Shown here piece by piece: positions 22,028 to 31,333 of a stretch of DNA of 64,000 bases. This DNA comes from Clostridiaceae bacterium (lineage in GTDB: Bacteria > Bacillota > Clostridia > Peptostreptococcales > Tindalliaceae). Below the pieces are notes generated by a model. It ran no database searches and was not told the DNA's origin. It saw only the letters and a list, made by a program, of their open reading frames with translations. Position 1 is the first letter of the stretch; every line of letters begins with the position of its first letter. The stretch lies in NCBI GenBank assembly GCA_024635995.1, contig JAGXHW010000010.1:1-64000 (forward strand), read 5' to 3'. The position numbers and the translations under genes are program-made.

Positions 22028-24268
22028 TTACTGTGCGAAGGTTACCCGCCTTCTTTTTCGCTTGAACTTTTCATAGTTGCTGGTGAACCGTTTGAACGAT
22101 TCTTTTTCTGCCTCTTCGATTACCTTTTTATCTGCATTGCCTTGGATGATAAACTGTGGACTATAGTGTATTGTGTCTCCACCATCTCTTGGTGGTATCC
22201 CCAGCAGGCTTTCAAGGCGTGACAGTGGCAAAATGGCTTCCTGCTCTTTTCCTTCTCCAATCATTGAGAGAGTCGGCCCAGTTGTAATTCCACCCTTTTC
22301 AAGCATTGGAATTTTAGGCAGTGTAACCTCTGGTATTTTTGGTATTGAGAAGGTTTTTCCACCCAGGCCCGGTACCCATTCAGGTATGCTGATTGATGGT
22401 ATTTTTCCAATGATCTTTCCTACTCCGTTTAGCATTTTTTCATATGCTGTGATCACTGCATTTGCATAACCAATAATGCCATTCACTGGTCCTTTGATGC
22501 CATTTTTAATGCCTTCCCATATAGGGCCGGCTTTGCTTTTTATCCAGTCCCAGTTTTTGTATAGCAGCATCCCTATTGCAATAGCTGCCCCTATGGCCAA
22601 CACTACTATTCCGATAGGTGATGTGACAAAGGCCATTGCCAGTCCAAATGCTTTTGCGGCTCCTGCAGCTGCCAGCTGCGCTAATGCAATTCCTTTTGTA
22701 ACCACTGTTGCTGTCAGCATTGCGCCTTTATACACAGCCATGGAAGCTACAACTCCCATTACAATTGGTCCTATGACGTTCCAATTGCTTTTGATGAAAT
22801 TGTATACATCTTTTGCTTTTTCATGCATTTCTACCATAATTTCAATTGCCTTTGGGATGCCCTCGGTTCCAATCCATTCAATAATTGGCTTGGCGGCCTC
22901 GAACCCATTTTCAAGCATTGATGCTGCTATCTGTATTTTTTCATCCAGGTTTTCCACCTGTGGAATGTTTTTAGATATTGCATCTCTTATGGCATTAAAA
23001 CTGTCTACTCCTGTATCCTTCAGCCAAATTGCGCTGTTTCTTATGATGTCAATGATAGGAGAGAGTACTTGTAGCCTCTCTTTAAACCTGTTGGCCACCG
23101 GACCTGCTTTATCAAACATTTCCATTGCATAGCTGAGTCCATCCACGATTAATGGCAAGGCTTTGTTTCCGATGTTAATTGCCGCCACATTTACATATTG
23201 CTTTATTCTTCCCATGGCTGCTTTTGCCGTGCGCTGTTTTGTTTCGAATGCCGATTCAGTTGCTCCCAGAGCCTCTTTCATGGCGTTCGTTTTCTCTGCA
23301 AAGTTTTCTGCCTGGGCTCCTGTCAATGCCAATACTGCACTGGTTGCTTCTGCTGATCCAAACAGGTTCGACAATGCAACTTCGTCACCATTTACTGAGT
23401 CTTTCAGTCTTTTCAGCATTCCGTCCAAGCCTTCAGATTCAAGTGCAGCCATTCCGTTTGCATAACCAAGTTTTTGCAACTGAGCTTCCATGTTCTTTGT
23501 TGGTTTTAAGAATGATTGCATTGTTGCTCTAAGCTGCGTGGTTACTTCAGCTGTTCCACCTGTTACCCCCGTCAGTGTAGCCATAGCTCCGAAAAGTTCT
23601 TCCTGCTCAATTCTTAATGTTGAAGCGAACGGAATGACTTTTCCCATATTTGCTGCCAGCTCAGGGAAGGTTGTCTGTCCAAGTTTAACAGTTTGAAATG
23701 CCAGGTCAGATACTTTTTTCACTGCCTCTGTGCTTGTGTCTCCATATCCTTTCGTGACAGCTGAAAGCAGGTTTACGCTGTCTGCTACAGTCGCGTTTCC
23801 TGCCATGGCTGATTTTGCGGCTGTTTCCAATATTCCCATGTTGTCTTTTGTATCTCCAAAGGCAGAAACCACCTGGTATAGTCCATCTGTAAGCATTTCT
23901 GTTTCGTTTCCGGTTAATTTGGCAAGGTTTTTCACGCCTGATTCCATGGTTTTCAGTGATGCTTGTACATCTCCATCAAGCAGGGTGGCAACGTTGGCCA
24001 TCTGATCCTGGAATCCCACAGCTGCGTCAATAGCAGTTTTGAACGTTCTAAATCCCACATAAGATAGGGCGGCTACTCCGAGCGCCTTCATGGCCCCCGT
24101 TAATGATCCAAATGTCTTTTGCAAAAGGCCCGCCTGTTTTCCGGAGTTTTTCATGTTTTTATCGAATCCCTTGAAATTCTTGGCGGTGTTTGCAAAGGCT
24201 TTTTGCATTGAAGGATCTAACTTAGCTGCCATTTTAAACGCTATTTCGTATTGTTTTGCAACACTCAT
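22028..24268 (-). CDS. Tail tape measure protein
   Basis: A 746-aa protein of the TP901 tape measure family: KNFKGFDKNMKNSGKQAGLL, KTAIDAAVGFQDQMANVATL, AEVTTQLRATMQSFLKP. Hydrophobic helices near residues 510-590 (ATVVTKGIALAQLAAAGAAK, FVTSPIGIVVLAIGAAIAIG) and a C-terminal LEKGGITTGPTLSMIGEGKE segment are typical. Its length sets tail length. The start ATG overlaps the E' stop (ATGA). Confidence 0.93.
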   Translation of the reverse strand: MSVAKQYEIAFKMAAKLDPSMQKAFANTAKNFKGFDKNMKNSGKQAGLLQKTFGSLTGAMKALGVAALSYVGFRTFKTAIDAAVGFQDQMANVATLLDGDVQASLKTMESGVKNLAKLTGNETEMLTDGLYQVVSAFGDTKDNMGILETAAKSAMAGNATVADSVNLLSAVTKGYGDTSTEAVKKVSDLAFQTVKLGQTTFPELAANMGKVIPFASTLRIEQEELFGAMATLTGVTGGTAEVTTQLRATMQSFLKPTKNMEAQLQKLGYANGMAALESEGLDGMLKRLKDSVNGDEVALSNLFGSAEATSAVLALTGAQAENFAEKTNAMKEALGATESAFETKQRTAKAAMGRIKQYVNVAAINIGNKALPLIVDGLSYAMEMFDKAGPVANRFKERLQVLSPIIDIIRNSAIWLKDTGVDSFNAIRDAISKNIPQVENLDEKIQIAASMLENGFEAAKPIIEWIGTEGIPKAIEIMVEMHEKAKDVYNFIKSNWNVIGPIVMGVVASMAVYKGAMLTATVVTKGIALAQLAAAGAAKAFGLAMAFVTSPIGIVVLAIGAAIAIGMLLYKNWDWIKSKAGPIWEGIKNGIKGPVNGIIGYANAVITAYEKMLNGVGKIIGKIPSISIPEWVPGLGGKTFSIPKIPEVTLPKIPMLEKGGITTGPTLSMIGEGKEQEAILPLSRLESLLGIPPRDGGDTIHYSPQFIIQGNADKKVIEEAEKESFKRFTSNYEKFKRKRRRVTFAQ

Positions 24269-24740
24269 TTTTTGTTCACCGCCTCTACCTCCTCAATTAT
24301 TTCGGATAGGTTCAACAGCGACATTTTATTCAGGTATTCCAAATTTGTATAAGTGCACATAGATAAACGGACACACACTTTTGACAGCATGCGCCCGTCG
24401 ATCCTTGATCTATACCTGAATTCAACTTCTTCTATTAACCCTACCCGTTCAAAAAACCCATAACGATATTCTTGATTTTTGTGCCATCTTTGGCCGGCAG
24501 CTTATCAAAGAACTCAACGGGTTTTCCTGTCACCTGCGATGCAATAAAGCAGGTGTATGCCACGCTGCTTTCGTTCATGATGGAAAAGTTACCGGATCTG
24601 GCCATCATGTTTTCAGCTGTTTTCAGCTGTTCAGTTGTTAGGTCTTCAATGGGTGACATATCCAGTTCCTTATACTCTTTTCCTTCAAATGTGTACGGTT
24701 TACTTAGCGGAATCATGTAGTCACTTTTCTTTGCGCTCAT
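24265..24740 (-). CDS. Tail assembly chaperone gpE+E', by -1 frameshift
   Basis: The E frame contains a canonical slippery heptamer T TTT TTG (minus strand, 24456-24450) three codons before its stop. A -1 shift continues in an open frame (ERVGLIEEVEFRYRSRIDGR to EEVEAVNKK) to a TGA at 24265-24267 that overlaps the tape measure start. P2 uses the same heptamer for its E+E' product. The fusion is about 158 aa. Its job is to chaperone the tape measure protein. Confidence 0.8.
24441..24740 (-). CDS. Tail assembly protein gpE (unshifted product)
   Basis: A 99-aa protein with PLSKPYTFEGKEYKELDMSP and EDLTTEQLKTAENMMARSGN, typical of gpE-like tail assembly proteins. Start ATG 24740 has AAAGGAG 9 nt upstream. 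It ends GFLNG and a TAG three codons after the slippery site. Confidence 0.85.
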   Translation of the reverse strand: MSAKKSDYMIPLSKPYTFEGKEYKELDMSPIEDLTTEQLKTAENMMARSGNFSIMNESSVAYTCFIASQVTGKPVEFFDKLPAKDGTKIKNIVMGFLNG

Positions 24741-24773
24741 CTTCACACGCTCCTTTCCGATTGGTATTGTTGT

Positions 24774-25289
24774 TTAGATGAGGTTTCTTACTTCCTGCAG
24801 CATGTCTTCTCCGTCAACCACAAAGATGAAGTTTAGCTTGTCGATTTCCAAAAGTGTTCGTCCCTCTTCCTCGATCTTCATGTACACCACTTCAATCTGG
24901 TTGTTGGATTCCGTTTGCCTGCCCACGCCCAGGGTTCCCAGAGCCATACCTTTTGGCATGCCTCTGACGGTTATTTTTAATCCTCTGGTCCTCACTTCAC
25001 CTGCGGCCACGTCGAAGCTTTGTTGTGCTGCTCTCAGCACAATTGACCGACCTTTGTTTTTCATGAGGTTGAAAGACTTCTGCATCAGTGTGCGGAAAGG
25101 AATCTCCATTGTCATGGAGCCTGTGTGGCCTGGTGTTGGTGATTCATACTCACCAGCAATGCCGGCACCCGAGATGGTGTCAGTCATGAGCTCCACAGAT
25201 GGCAGGGTGACTTCTGCCGCTACGCCCACGAGCTTTTCAGCGTCGTCATAGACGTTATAGTTCACCACTTTTTCAGGGATTGGATTCAT
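24774..25289 (-). CDS. Major tail tube protein (P2 FII family)
   Basis: A 171-aa tube protein: PIPEKVVNYNVYDDAEKLVG, GVAAEVTLPSVELMTDTISG, GVAGEYESP-like and MTMEIPFRTL segments, LGVGRQTESNNQIEVVYMKI. It follows the sheath gene directly (4-nt gap). Confidence 0.92.
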   Translation of the reverse strand: MNPIPEKVVNYNVYDDAEKLVGVAAEVTLPSVELMTDTISGAGIAGEYESPTPGHTGSMTMEIPFRTLMQKSFNLMKNKGRSIVLRAAQQSFDVAAGEVRTRGLKITVRGMPKGMALGTLGVGRQTESNNQIEVVYMKIEEEGRTLLEIDKLNFIFVVDGEDMLQEVRNLI

Positions 25290-25292
25290 TCT

Positions 25293-26741
25293 TTATACAC
25301 CTCCAAGGGCTTCTTCAAGTAGTGTTGGGTCAAATTCCAGCACGTTTACAATGTCTTCTGCTGGTATAAACGCTGCAATACGCTGAATGAATACGATTCT
25401 TCCATCCAGTATTTGTGTGATTGGGTTCATGTCTTTTCTAAACTCGATCACTGCGCCGGCTAGCTGTCCACGCGCTTTAAATCCGTTGGCTCTTATGTTT
25501 TCTGAGTCAACAGCGTTCTCAATGAGTCGGTAATTGGTCGGATCGTCCACTTTTTGGAAGTATGTCAAAATGAAGGTGTTTCCCCACCAGCTGAACATTC
25601 TTCTGATTGGCAACCAACTGTCTTTCGGGTCTGAGTTTCCTGGATAAGCTGCTGTTCTATTGCCCCATGTTCTCCATCCGTTGATATTGATGGCGGTTGT
25701 TACCCCTGCACCGTTTAGGAAATTGCCCTGCATTTGATCCAGGTACACTTCTTCTCCATTAGCCACCATGCCAGTGATTGGGATGGTTTTATTCGATGGA
25801 GACACGTAAGGCACATCATCATTCTGTGCGTCTGTGCGTGCGATCACGGCTGCCATTACTGCGCTGTACCAGTATTCACGTTCACCAATCACAACTTTAG
25901 GCCACAGGGCAAAAGTATCTTCACTCACGTAGCTGTTGTTGTTTTTCCATTCCGGCACGTCCTGGTAACTTGTGACTGTGTCACTGTCAATGTCCAGCAG
26001 ATTTGTGCATCGGAACACGCCATTGATGTTTTGGCTTTTTGCCGCAATCACTGATGCCACTTCCGGGTCCTGGCTCCAACCAGGGGCCAGAATCTGCCCT
26101 GGTACAATGCCCAGTCGCGGGTATACCTGCGTGATGTTTTCAAGTCCTGTGTACAGGTTGTTGACTACATCATAACCACCGATAATGTCCGCATTTGTGA
26201 TTTGTTCAGGTGCCAGTCGTGAAAAGTCCACCTGAAGTTCTTCCACAGTAGTTAAAATGTCTCCATCCAGTACTGTTACCAGTACGTGACCGTCTTTGTT
26301 GAAGGCGGCTGTGTAGTCTTCGTCTTTTGTATGGGTTGTTGCCCCATCTGCGCTTTTTACCACCAGGGTATCAAGCATAATTCCTTCGGTTTCCACGATG
26401 CCTTTTCCGTTTTCCATCAACAATGTTTGTGCTGTCACTGCTTCAGTGTGTTCGTCCGGATCCAATACGTTGATAAAAATAACCGGTGCCACGCCAATGC
26501 GTCTGAAAGATGCGTCCATGCTCTGGCACAGTGTAAACTTATCCCAATCATCACTGTAGCCAAGCTGGGCAATGGCTTCTGCCCATGAGAAGGCAACTAC
26601 CGGCTTGTTCACCACTCGTTCAATGTCTGTTGATAAATTGACGGGAGCTGTCCCCACAACCACCTGCACACCTGCATTTGATACAATGGGAGGCGTGATA
26701 GACGTCGGGTTCTCCTGAATTCGTACTCCATGGTTGTACAT
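25293..26741 (-). CDS. Contractile tail sheath protein (P2 FI family)
   Basis: A 482-aa sheath protein: NHGVRIQENPTSITPPIVSN and GVQVVVGTAPVNLS at the N-terminus, TEHTEAVTAQT region, APGWSQDPEVASVIAAKSQN, LNGAGVTTAININGWRTWGN, and C-terminal FRKDMNPITQILDGRIVFIQ. It shows that phage 2 is a myovirus-type phage. Confidence 0.94.
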   Translation of the reverse strand: MYNHGVRIQENPTSITPPIVSNAGVQVVVGTAPVNLSTDIERVVNKPVVAFSWAEAIAQLGYSDDWDKFTLCQSMDASFRRIGVAPVIFINVLDPDEHTEAVTAQTLLMENGKGIVETEGIMLDTLVVKSADGATTHTKDEDYTAAFNKDGHVLVTVLDGDILTTVEELQVDFSRLAPEQITNADIIGGYDVVNNLYTGLENITQVYPRLGIVPGQILAPGWSQDPEVASVIAAKSQNINGVFRCTNLLDIDSDTVTSYQDVPEWKNNNSYVSEDTFALWPKVVIGEREYWYSAVMAAVIARTDAQNDDVPYVSPSNKTIPITGMVANGEEVYLDQMQGNFLNGAGVTTAININGWRTWGNRTAAYPGNSDPKDSWLPIRRMFSWWGNTFILTYFQKVDDPTNYRLIENAVDSENIRANGFKARGQLAGAVIEFRKDMNPITQILDGRIVFIQRIAAFIPAEDIVNVLEFDPTLLEEALGGV

Positions 26742-26744
26742 TGA

Positions 26745-27011
26745 TTATTTTCCCCCTTCCTTAATGGCTTCCAGGGCTTTTTTGTACAGAGTGTGTTCCC
26801 TGGAACCTTGTTCTTTCATGCTTTTCATTACTTCCGAAAGCTTAGCCGGCGGCACAAGCATTCCTTTGAACCATTTGTGCTGTTTTGTCAAATCTTTTAA
26901 GGCCGGCGGTAACCCATTTCTGAACGTGCTGTACTGCAGCACGCTTTTCATGCTTGGTCCCCAGTAAATAACTGTTGCTTGTTGCTTAGTGGTTTTTTTT
27001 CGTATGGCCAT
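26745..27011 (-). CDS. Hypothetical tail-module protein, 88 aa
   Basis: ATG 27011 overlaps the TAA of the upstream gene (TAATG). The product starts with a basic stretch and has YWGPSMKSVLQYSTFRNGLP, like small proteins often found just before phage sheath genes. Function unknown. Confidence 0.65.
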   Translation of the reverse strand: MAIRKKTTKQQATVIYWGPSMKSVLQYSTFRNGLPPALKDLTKQHKWFKGMLVPPAKLSEVMKSMKEQGSREHTLYKKALEAIKEGGK

Positions 27012-27490
27012 TAGATCATCCCTTCCACATCTTCTCTTAGTGCTGATGGCAGCTCCCACATGGTTTCAATGGCTCCGAAAAAATAGGGGAATGTATCATC
27101 GTCCGGGAATGCCCAGCGTATGGGCAGTTGTAACGAGAACCTTTTCCCCACCACCTGGTTACGCATAATGTCCTGATAAATCTTTTGTAGTATGCCGGCG
27201 GTATGTTGAAAACCCTGGTAACTGTCTTCATCGTCATAGGCCGCTGCCAATAGCAGCACGGTTGCCGTGTTGTCTGTGTCCTGCTCACCTTCCATGAGCT
27301 TTATGAGCACATAAGGGTACAGGCTTTCATCTGCCTTGTCTTTTTTAGGCAGGTGCTGTTTATAAATTTTTATGGCAGTGTTTTTATCCTCTTCCACTGC
27401 CTGCTGGTGGTGTGGGTCTGGTATCTGGTAGTTTTCCAGACACTTTGTAACCCTTTTTTCCAGTTCTTCCTGCAGTTCGACTGGTATCAT
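27011..27490 (-). CDS. Probable tail completion or terminator protein, 159 aa
   Basis: A protein with LQEELEKRVTKCLENYQIPD, YPYVLIKLMEGEQD and NTATVLLLAAAYDDE, ending with an FPYFFGAIETMWELPS segment. It is in the position of tail terminator genes between head-tail joining and sheath genes. The assignment is by position. Confidence 0.6.
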   Translation of the reverse strand: MIPVELQEELEKRVTKCLENYQIPDPHHQQAVEEDKNTAIKIYKQHLPKKDKADESLYPYVLIKLMEGEQDTDNTATVLLLAAAYDDEDSYQGFQHTAGILQKIYQDIMRNQVVGKRFSLQLPIRWAFPDDDTFPYFFGAIETMWELPSALREDVEGMI

Positions 27491-27525
27491 GGGCTTTACC
27501 CTCTTTCCTCTTGCTGCTTTTTCAG

Positions 27526-28128
27526 TTAACTCTTTTTCAATATGCGGTCAATTTCATGGTCCAGACGCTTCTGAAATGTGTTCGTAGCCTCTTCCATGAT
27601 GTTTTCTCTTACCTCTTCGTTGTTGATCATTGAGGGTATTGTTGGTCCAAAAAGGCGCTCAACAGGCAAACGTGTTTTTCCTGTACGCCTGAAAGCCATC
27701 ACTGCTGATGATCCGTCTTTTTTTCTTTTTACAAAGTCAGTGACAAAGGCTCTTTCCATTTCTTTTGTTTCGCCTTTTTTGATGGTTACGTTGAACAATT
27801 TTCGCCTGCGCTGCTGTTCACTGGCTGTTCCTGGCTTAATTTTGAACCTATCCAGTGGTATAGGGCCGCCTCTTGTTTTTACTGTGATTGTCAGGTCCTG
27901 AAAAGTGGCTTTTTTCGGTTTTCCTATAGCTTCCTGGATATGAGAGGCTTTTATGACATACCTCTGTCTTACCTCTTTTTTGATGTTGCTCTGAATGTTT
28001 TGCGCCGTTCTGTTCAGCGCATTTCGTATAACATTTGGTGTTTTATGCCAGAATTTACCCAGCCTTTTTTCAACATTTGCTACCAGCTGTTCTTTTGTTT
28101 CTGTTTCTGTTACGCGAATGTCGATCAT
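27526..28128 (-). CDS. Prophage minor tail protein Z-like
   Basis: A 200-aa protein of the GPZ type: KTPNVIRNALNRTAQNIQSN, IKKEVRQRYVIKASHIQEAI, AFVTDFVKRKKDG. Lambda-type gpZ works in tail completion and head joining. It overlaps the next upstream gene by 4 nt. Confidence 0.8.
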   Translation of the reverse strand: MIDIRVTETETKEQLVANVEKRLGKFWHKTPNVIRNALNRTAQNIQSNIKKEVRQRYVIKASHIQEAIGKPKKATFQDLTITVKTRGGPIPLDRFKIKPGTASEQQRRRKLFNVTIKKGETKEMERAFVTDFVKRKKDGSSAVMAFRRTGKTRLPVERLFGPTIPSMINNEEVRENIMEEATNTFQKRLDHEIDRILKKS

Positions 28129-28457
28129 GTCTGGTACCTCTCAATGGTAATGGTGTATATGAGGCTCCCTTCTGTTACTTCTGCCACCCGGTAGGGTTTT
28201 CCATTAAATTTCATGTGCTGGCCTTCGAAGGGTTCTTCCGTTAGCTGGTCTTTTCTGGCAATGAATATGATCTCACTTGATTTTAGGCCGATGCCTTCAC
28301 TTACGAACATACCGGCTTTCTGCATTTTTCGTTCTTTCATGGCTTCCGTGTCAATGACAACATCTATTTCAACGCCATTCACCGCAATACTGTCAGACAT
28401 TTCATCGTCGTTGAAAAAGGTGTCCAGGTCTTTCACCATCTGCTCTTTAAGATTCAA
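28125..28457 (-). CDS. Probable head-tail joining protein, 110 aa
   Basis: LKEQMVKDLDTFFNDDEMSD, VNGVEIDVVIDTEAM and HMKFNGKPYRVAEVTEG resemble small head-tail attachment proteins (lambda FII-like or ATP-binding-sugar-transporter-like family). It lies between the capsid and tail genes. Confidence 0.65.
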   Translation of the reverse strand: MNLKEQMVKDLDTFFNDDEMSDSIAVNGVEIDVVIDTEAMKERKMQKAGMFVSEGIGLKSSEIIFIARKDQLTEEPFEGQHMKFNGKPYRVAEVTEGSLIYTITIERYQT

Positions 28458-28806
28458 TTTCCCTCACCCTTTCCTCAAGGGCTTTCACTGCTCCCACTCG
28501 TGTAGTGGGTGAATTTTCTTCATTTTTCAGCATGGCTTTGATTACTTTAACATCCGTAATTGTGCTGATGCGCTTTTTAATTTCATTGATGGTTTTAGCT
28601 GATACGTCTGGAATTTCAGGTGCGTTCACCGTCTCTTTTCCCGGTTTTTCAGCTTTTTCCGGCTCCTTTACAGGTTGCAAAGGTAATGCGACGCCCAGGT
28701 TAATCAGGCGCCGCACATCATTTTCGGATAGGTTTTCAATTGTTTTTCCTGCTGAGTATTCCTGTCCGTTATGCCGGATGCTGCCGCTGATCACTTTCAC
28801 TTTCAT
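28447..28806 (-). CDS. Small phage head protein, 119 aa
   Basis: Start ATG 28806 with AAAGGGTG upstream; a longer frame enters the capsid gene. The first 45 residues (VISGSIRHNGQEYSAGKTIE, VRRLINLGVA) are common to small proteins after phage capsid genes. A Lys/Glu/Pro linker and a C-terminal helical domain (KAMLKNEENSPTTRVGAVKA) follow. Confidence 0.65.
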   Translation of the reverse strand: MKVKVISGSIRHNGQEYSAGKTIENLSENDVRRLINLGVALPLQPVKEPEKAEKPGKETVNAPEIPDVSAKTINEIKKRISTITDVKVIKAMLKNEENSPTTRVGAVKALEERVREIES

Positions 28807-28828
28807 GGCAATCACCCTTTCATTTCCT

Positions 28829-29869
28829 CTACAGGACAGTGGCCACCAACCATGAATCAATTTCATCCGGAACAGGCAGTGGTTTTGAGTACATTGTCAA
28901 GAACCTGGCTGCAGGTTTCTTTTCAATGCGTGTGTCTGGTACTCTTGTTGATTCAACAGTGAAGAAGGCTTCTGTCTTCTGGTCAATCAGGGTTACAGCA
29001 CCATAGTTCATGGTGTAGTTCGCATCAGAGCTTGCCAGCGCCAATGTTTTTTCAGGCACCAGCTTTTTGGTGGTTGGTTCTGCTGGATTGGTGAAATCAT
29101 CCAGATACACGCCGTCGTACTGGTAAATATCCATTCCCAGTTTGTTGATTCGGCCAATGTATTTCGCGCCATTTGGCAGATCTTTGGGGTTGATAATTCC
29201 CAGCTCAATGCGGCGATTGTCCAGCATTTCTTTCACTTTTGCATGGCTGATAAATACTTTTACAACGTCAGTTGACATGATGCACATGTCTGCGTTAACG
29301 AGGCCTTTTACCCGTACTTCGTCCTGCCATACTTCCAGGTCGTTGAGCGGATCACTGCCCTCATCACTCCATAAATCCGTGCCGCTGAGTGTCTTTTTGT
29401 TTGTAAACTGGAAATCAATCTCTTCGTTTATTCCTTCACCAATGACATGCAGTTTTCCGGTGAACAGAACCTGGGCGCACATAAATTCTTCACGCCGTGT
29501 GATCATTTCATTCAGTTCACGAAAATCTTCCCCCATTTTTTTAGCGGCTCTTTGTTCAGGCGACATGCCGCTGTAAGGGTTTTCGCCTGCCATACGTTTC
29601 AACAGGTCTTCTGCTCTCGTGGGCAGTTCGGGCGCCACTGTTGGTGGCGTGTATTCCTTTGTTTGGTACCCACGGTTTTCAACCGTCTTGCTTCCAATTC
29701 GTGGGTGCACAAAAGGCGCCATGCGCCGGCTTCCCTTTTTCACATCAACTTCAACACTTTCAGTCACGAAGGTTTTTTCGTTTGTGAAAAATGTTGATTT
29801 GATGAAAGTGTGTACAGGTGCCATTCTTTCAACTGCAGCCATCATGGTTTTTGGTGCAAAAATGTTCAT
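28829..29869 (-). CDS. Major capsid protein (lambda gpE family)
   Basis: A 346-aa capsid protein of the HK97-fold phage capsid E family: TFIKSTFFTNEKTFVTESVE, VDVKKGSRRMAPFVHPRIGS, EFMCAQVLFTGKL, DLEVWQDEVR and C-terminal DSWLVATVL. It follows the gpD-like decoration gene, as in lambda. Confidence 0.93.
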   Translation of the reverse strand: MNIFAPKTMMAAVERMAPVHTFIKSTFFTNEKTFVTESVEVDVKKGSRRMAPFVHPRIGSKTVENRGYQTKEYTPPTVAPELPTRAEDLLKRMAGENPYSGMSPEQRAAKKMGEDFRELNEMITRREEFMCAQVLFTGKLHVIGEGINEEIDFQFTNKKTLSGTDLWSDEGSDPLNDLEVWQDEVRVKGLVNADMCIMSTDVVKVFISHAKVKEMLDNRRIELGIINPKDLPNGAKYIGRINKLGMDIYQYDGVYLDDFTNPAEPTTKKLVPEKTLALASSDANYTMNYGAVTLIDQKTEAFFTVESTRVPDTRIEKKPAARFLTMYSKPLPVPDEIDSWLVATVL

Positions 29870-29900
29870 GTATTAATTCCTCCCATCTCTTTGGTTGTGG

Positions 29901-30260
29901 TTATGCCTTTACGGCAAGTTTCAAGAAAATTCCCAGCTTGCGCAGGGCCAGTTTGTAGTCGGCCAGGTCTTCACCATCAGGGATGATGATTTTATCCTGG
30001 TTGAATTCGCCGGTTAAAAACACAACGGATTCCTTTGTTTCTGCTGCTTCTGTTGTAACGGGAGCAGCCATGATGCCATATGCTTTTGTCGGGTCTATGG
30101 TTTCTCCGGATGGTGCCACTGCGTTTCCGCTGGCGTCCAGTTCAACCACTTGACCAAGTACCAGTTCCTGTGATGCTGCCACGGTGATGCTTTCTGTCAC
30201 CACTGGTTGTACACTTCCTGCAAACAGATTTTCATATTCCATGTTTCCCAATACTCTCAT
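29901..30260 (-). CDS. Head decoration protein (lambda gpD family)
   Basis: A 119-aa protein: QELVLGQVVELDASGNAVAP, KAYGIMAAPV and VVFLTGEFNQDKI are typical of gpD. It stabilises the expanded capsid. The ATG overlaps the stop of the protease gene (TAATGA). Confidence 0.9.
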   Translation of the reverse strand: MRVLGNMEYENLFAGSVQPVVTESITVAASQELVLGQVVELDASGNAVAPSGETIDPTKAYGIMAAPVTTEAAETKESVVFLTGEFNQDKIIIPDGEDLADYKLALRKLGIFLKLAVKA

Positions 30261-30625
30261 TACTTGGCACCTCCCTTTTTGTTGGCTCCTTCAACGATTG
30301 CATTTACAATTTCATCCTCTTGCTGCTTGTCTTCCTCGGGTGTCGATCCTTTGACATCGTTCAACTGTTCTGCATCCTTGTTAGTGGCATTAAGGACCTG
30401 TTGACCTTTTTCTTTTTGTGCTTTGATGATGTTCATGGCCAATTGCTCAGCTGAGATGGGCTCGGTAAATTTTGCCGCTTCCACCATTTTTTCTGATCCT
30501 GCCACGGCCACGTCTTCAATTGCTTTGATTCTGTCGCGTTCTTTTGCCTGTGCTGTTTCCGCTGCTTCCTGCTCGATTTGTGCACACAAATCAGGGTGAG
30601 CCGCTTTCAATTCTTCTAATGTCAT
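30260..30625 (-). CDS. Nested scaffold protein within the protease gene (Nu3-like)
   Basis: Inside the protease frame an ATG at 30625 (MTLEELKAAHPDL) is preceded by GGAGGG with 6-nt spacing, far better than expected by chance. It would give a 121-aa Glu/Ala/Lys-rich product. Lambda makes its scaffold Nu3 in the same nested way from gene C. Confidence 0.6.
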   Translation of the reverse strand: MTLEELKAAHPDLCAQIEQEAAETAQAKERDRIKAIEDVAVAGSEKMVEAAKFTEPISAEQLAMNIIKAQKEKGQQVLNATNKDAEQLNDVKGSTPEEDKQQEDEIVNAIVEGANKKGGAK

Positions 30626-31333
30626 ATTTTTCCCTCCTACCTCGTTTTTTACAGCAGATATATTTTCAGGCTCCGGCTTTTTTTCCGGTGCTCTTGCTGC
30701 TACTTCTTCAATCGGTGGTTTTTTGCTGAATTTTGTTAAGTCGAACTCGATGCCTGCCGCTACCAGCTTTTTACCACTAGCAACCATAGCCACAGGTTCA
30801 AGCAGTGTATCTGCAAAACCCTCTTCCACCGCTTCCTTGCCAGTCATCCATGTTTCGTCTTCCATCATTTTGTCCAACTCTGCTTCTGTCTTTCCTGTTT
30901 TTTCCTTGTATGCGGCTATGAGGGTAATTTCTACCTTTTCAAGCATTTCTGCCGCTTTAATGAGTTCTTTTGCATCTCCCCAGGCAACTGTAGCAGGGTT
31001 GTGTATCATGATCATGCTGTTTTCATGCACTTGTATTTCATCGGCCCCTGTTATGATGTAGCTGGCTGCAGATGCGGCTATGCCTTCAACAATGGCTACC
31101 ACTCTAGCGCTGTGATCATAGAGCATGTTTCTGATTGCAGCTGCCTGAAAAACGCTTCCTCCATAGCTGTTAACGCGTACTTTTATGGTTTCAACATCTC
31201 CCAGTGCTTTAAGTTTTTTGTCAAAGTCTGATGCGGTTACATCACTCTCATCCCATTTCCAGTCGGTAATGTCTCCGTATATCAGTATTTCACCTTCTTT
31301 TTCTGACAGGTTCTTAATTTCCCACCAATTCAT
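30260..31333 (-). CDS. Prohead protease (S14/ClpP-like) with C-terminal scaffold region
   Basis: A 357-aa protein. Residues 15-190 are a ClpP-fold protease: VRVNSYGGSVFQAAAIRNML, GIAASAAS with nucleophile Ser88, MIMIHNP with His111. A linker (about 205-235) leads to a helical, Glu/Lys/Ala-rich C-terminal region typical of capsid scaffolds. It matures the prohead. A nested start at 30625 would yield the scaffold part alone. Confidence 0.9.
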   Translation of the reverse strand: MNWWEIKNLSEKEGEILIYGDITDWKWDESDVTASDFDKKLKALGDVETIKVRVNSYGGSVFQAAAIRNMLYDHSARVVAIVEGIAASAASYIITGADEIQVHENSMIMIHNPATVAWGDAKELIKAAEMLEKVEITLIAAYKEKTGKTEAELDKMMEDETWMTGKEAVEEGFADTLLEPVAMVASGKKLVAAGIEFDLTKFSKKPPIEEVAARAPEKKPEPENISAVKNEVGGKNMTLEELKAAHPDLCAQIEQEAAETAQAKERDRIKAIEDVAVAGSEKMVEAAKFTEPISAEQLAMNIIKAQKEKGQQVLNATNKDAEQLNDVKGSTPEEDKQQEDEIVNAIVEGANKKGGAK

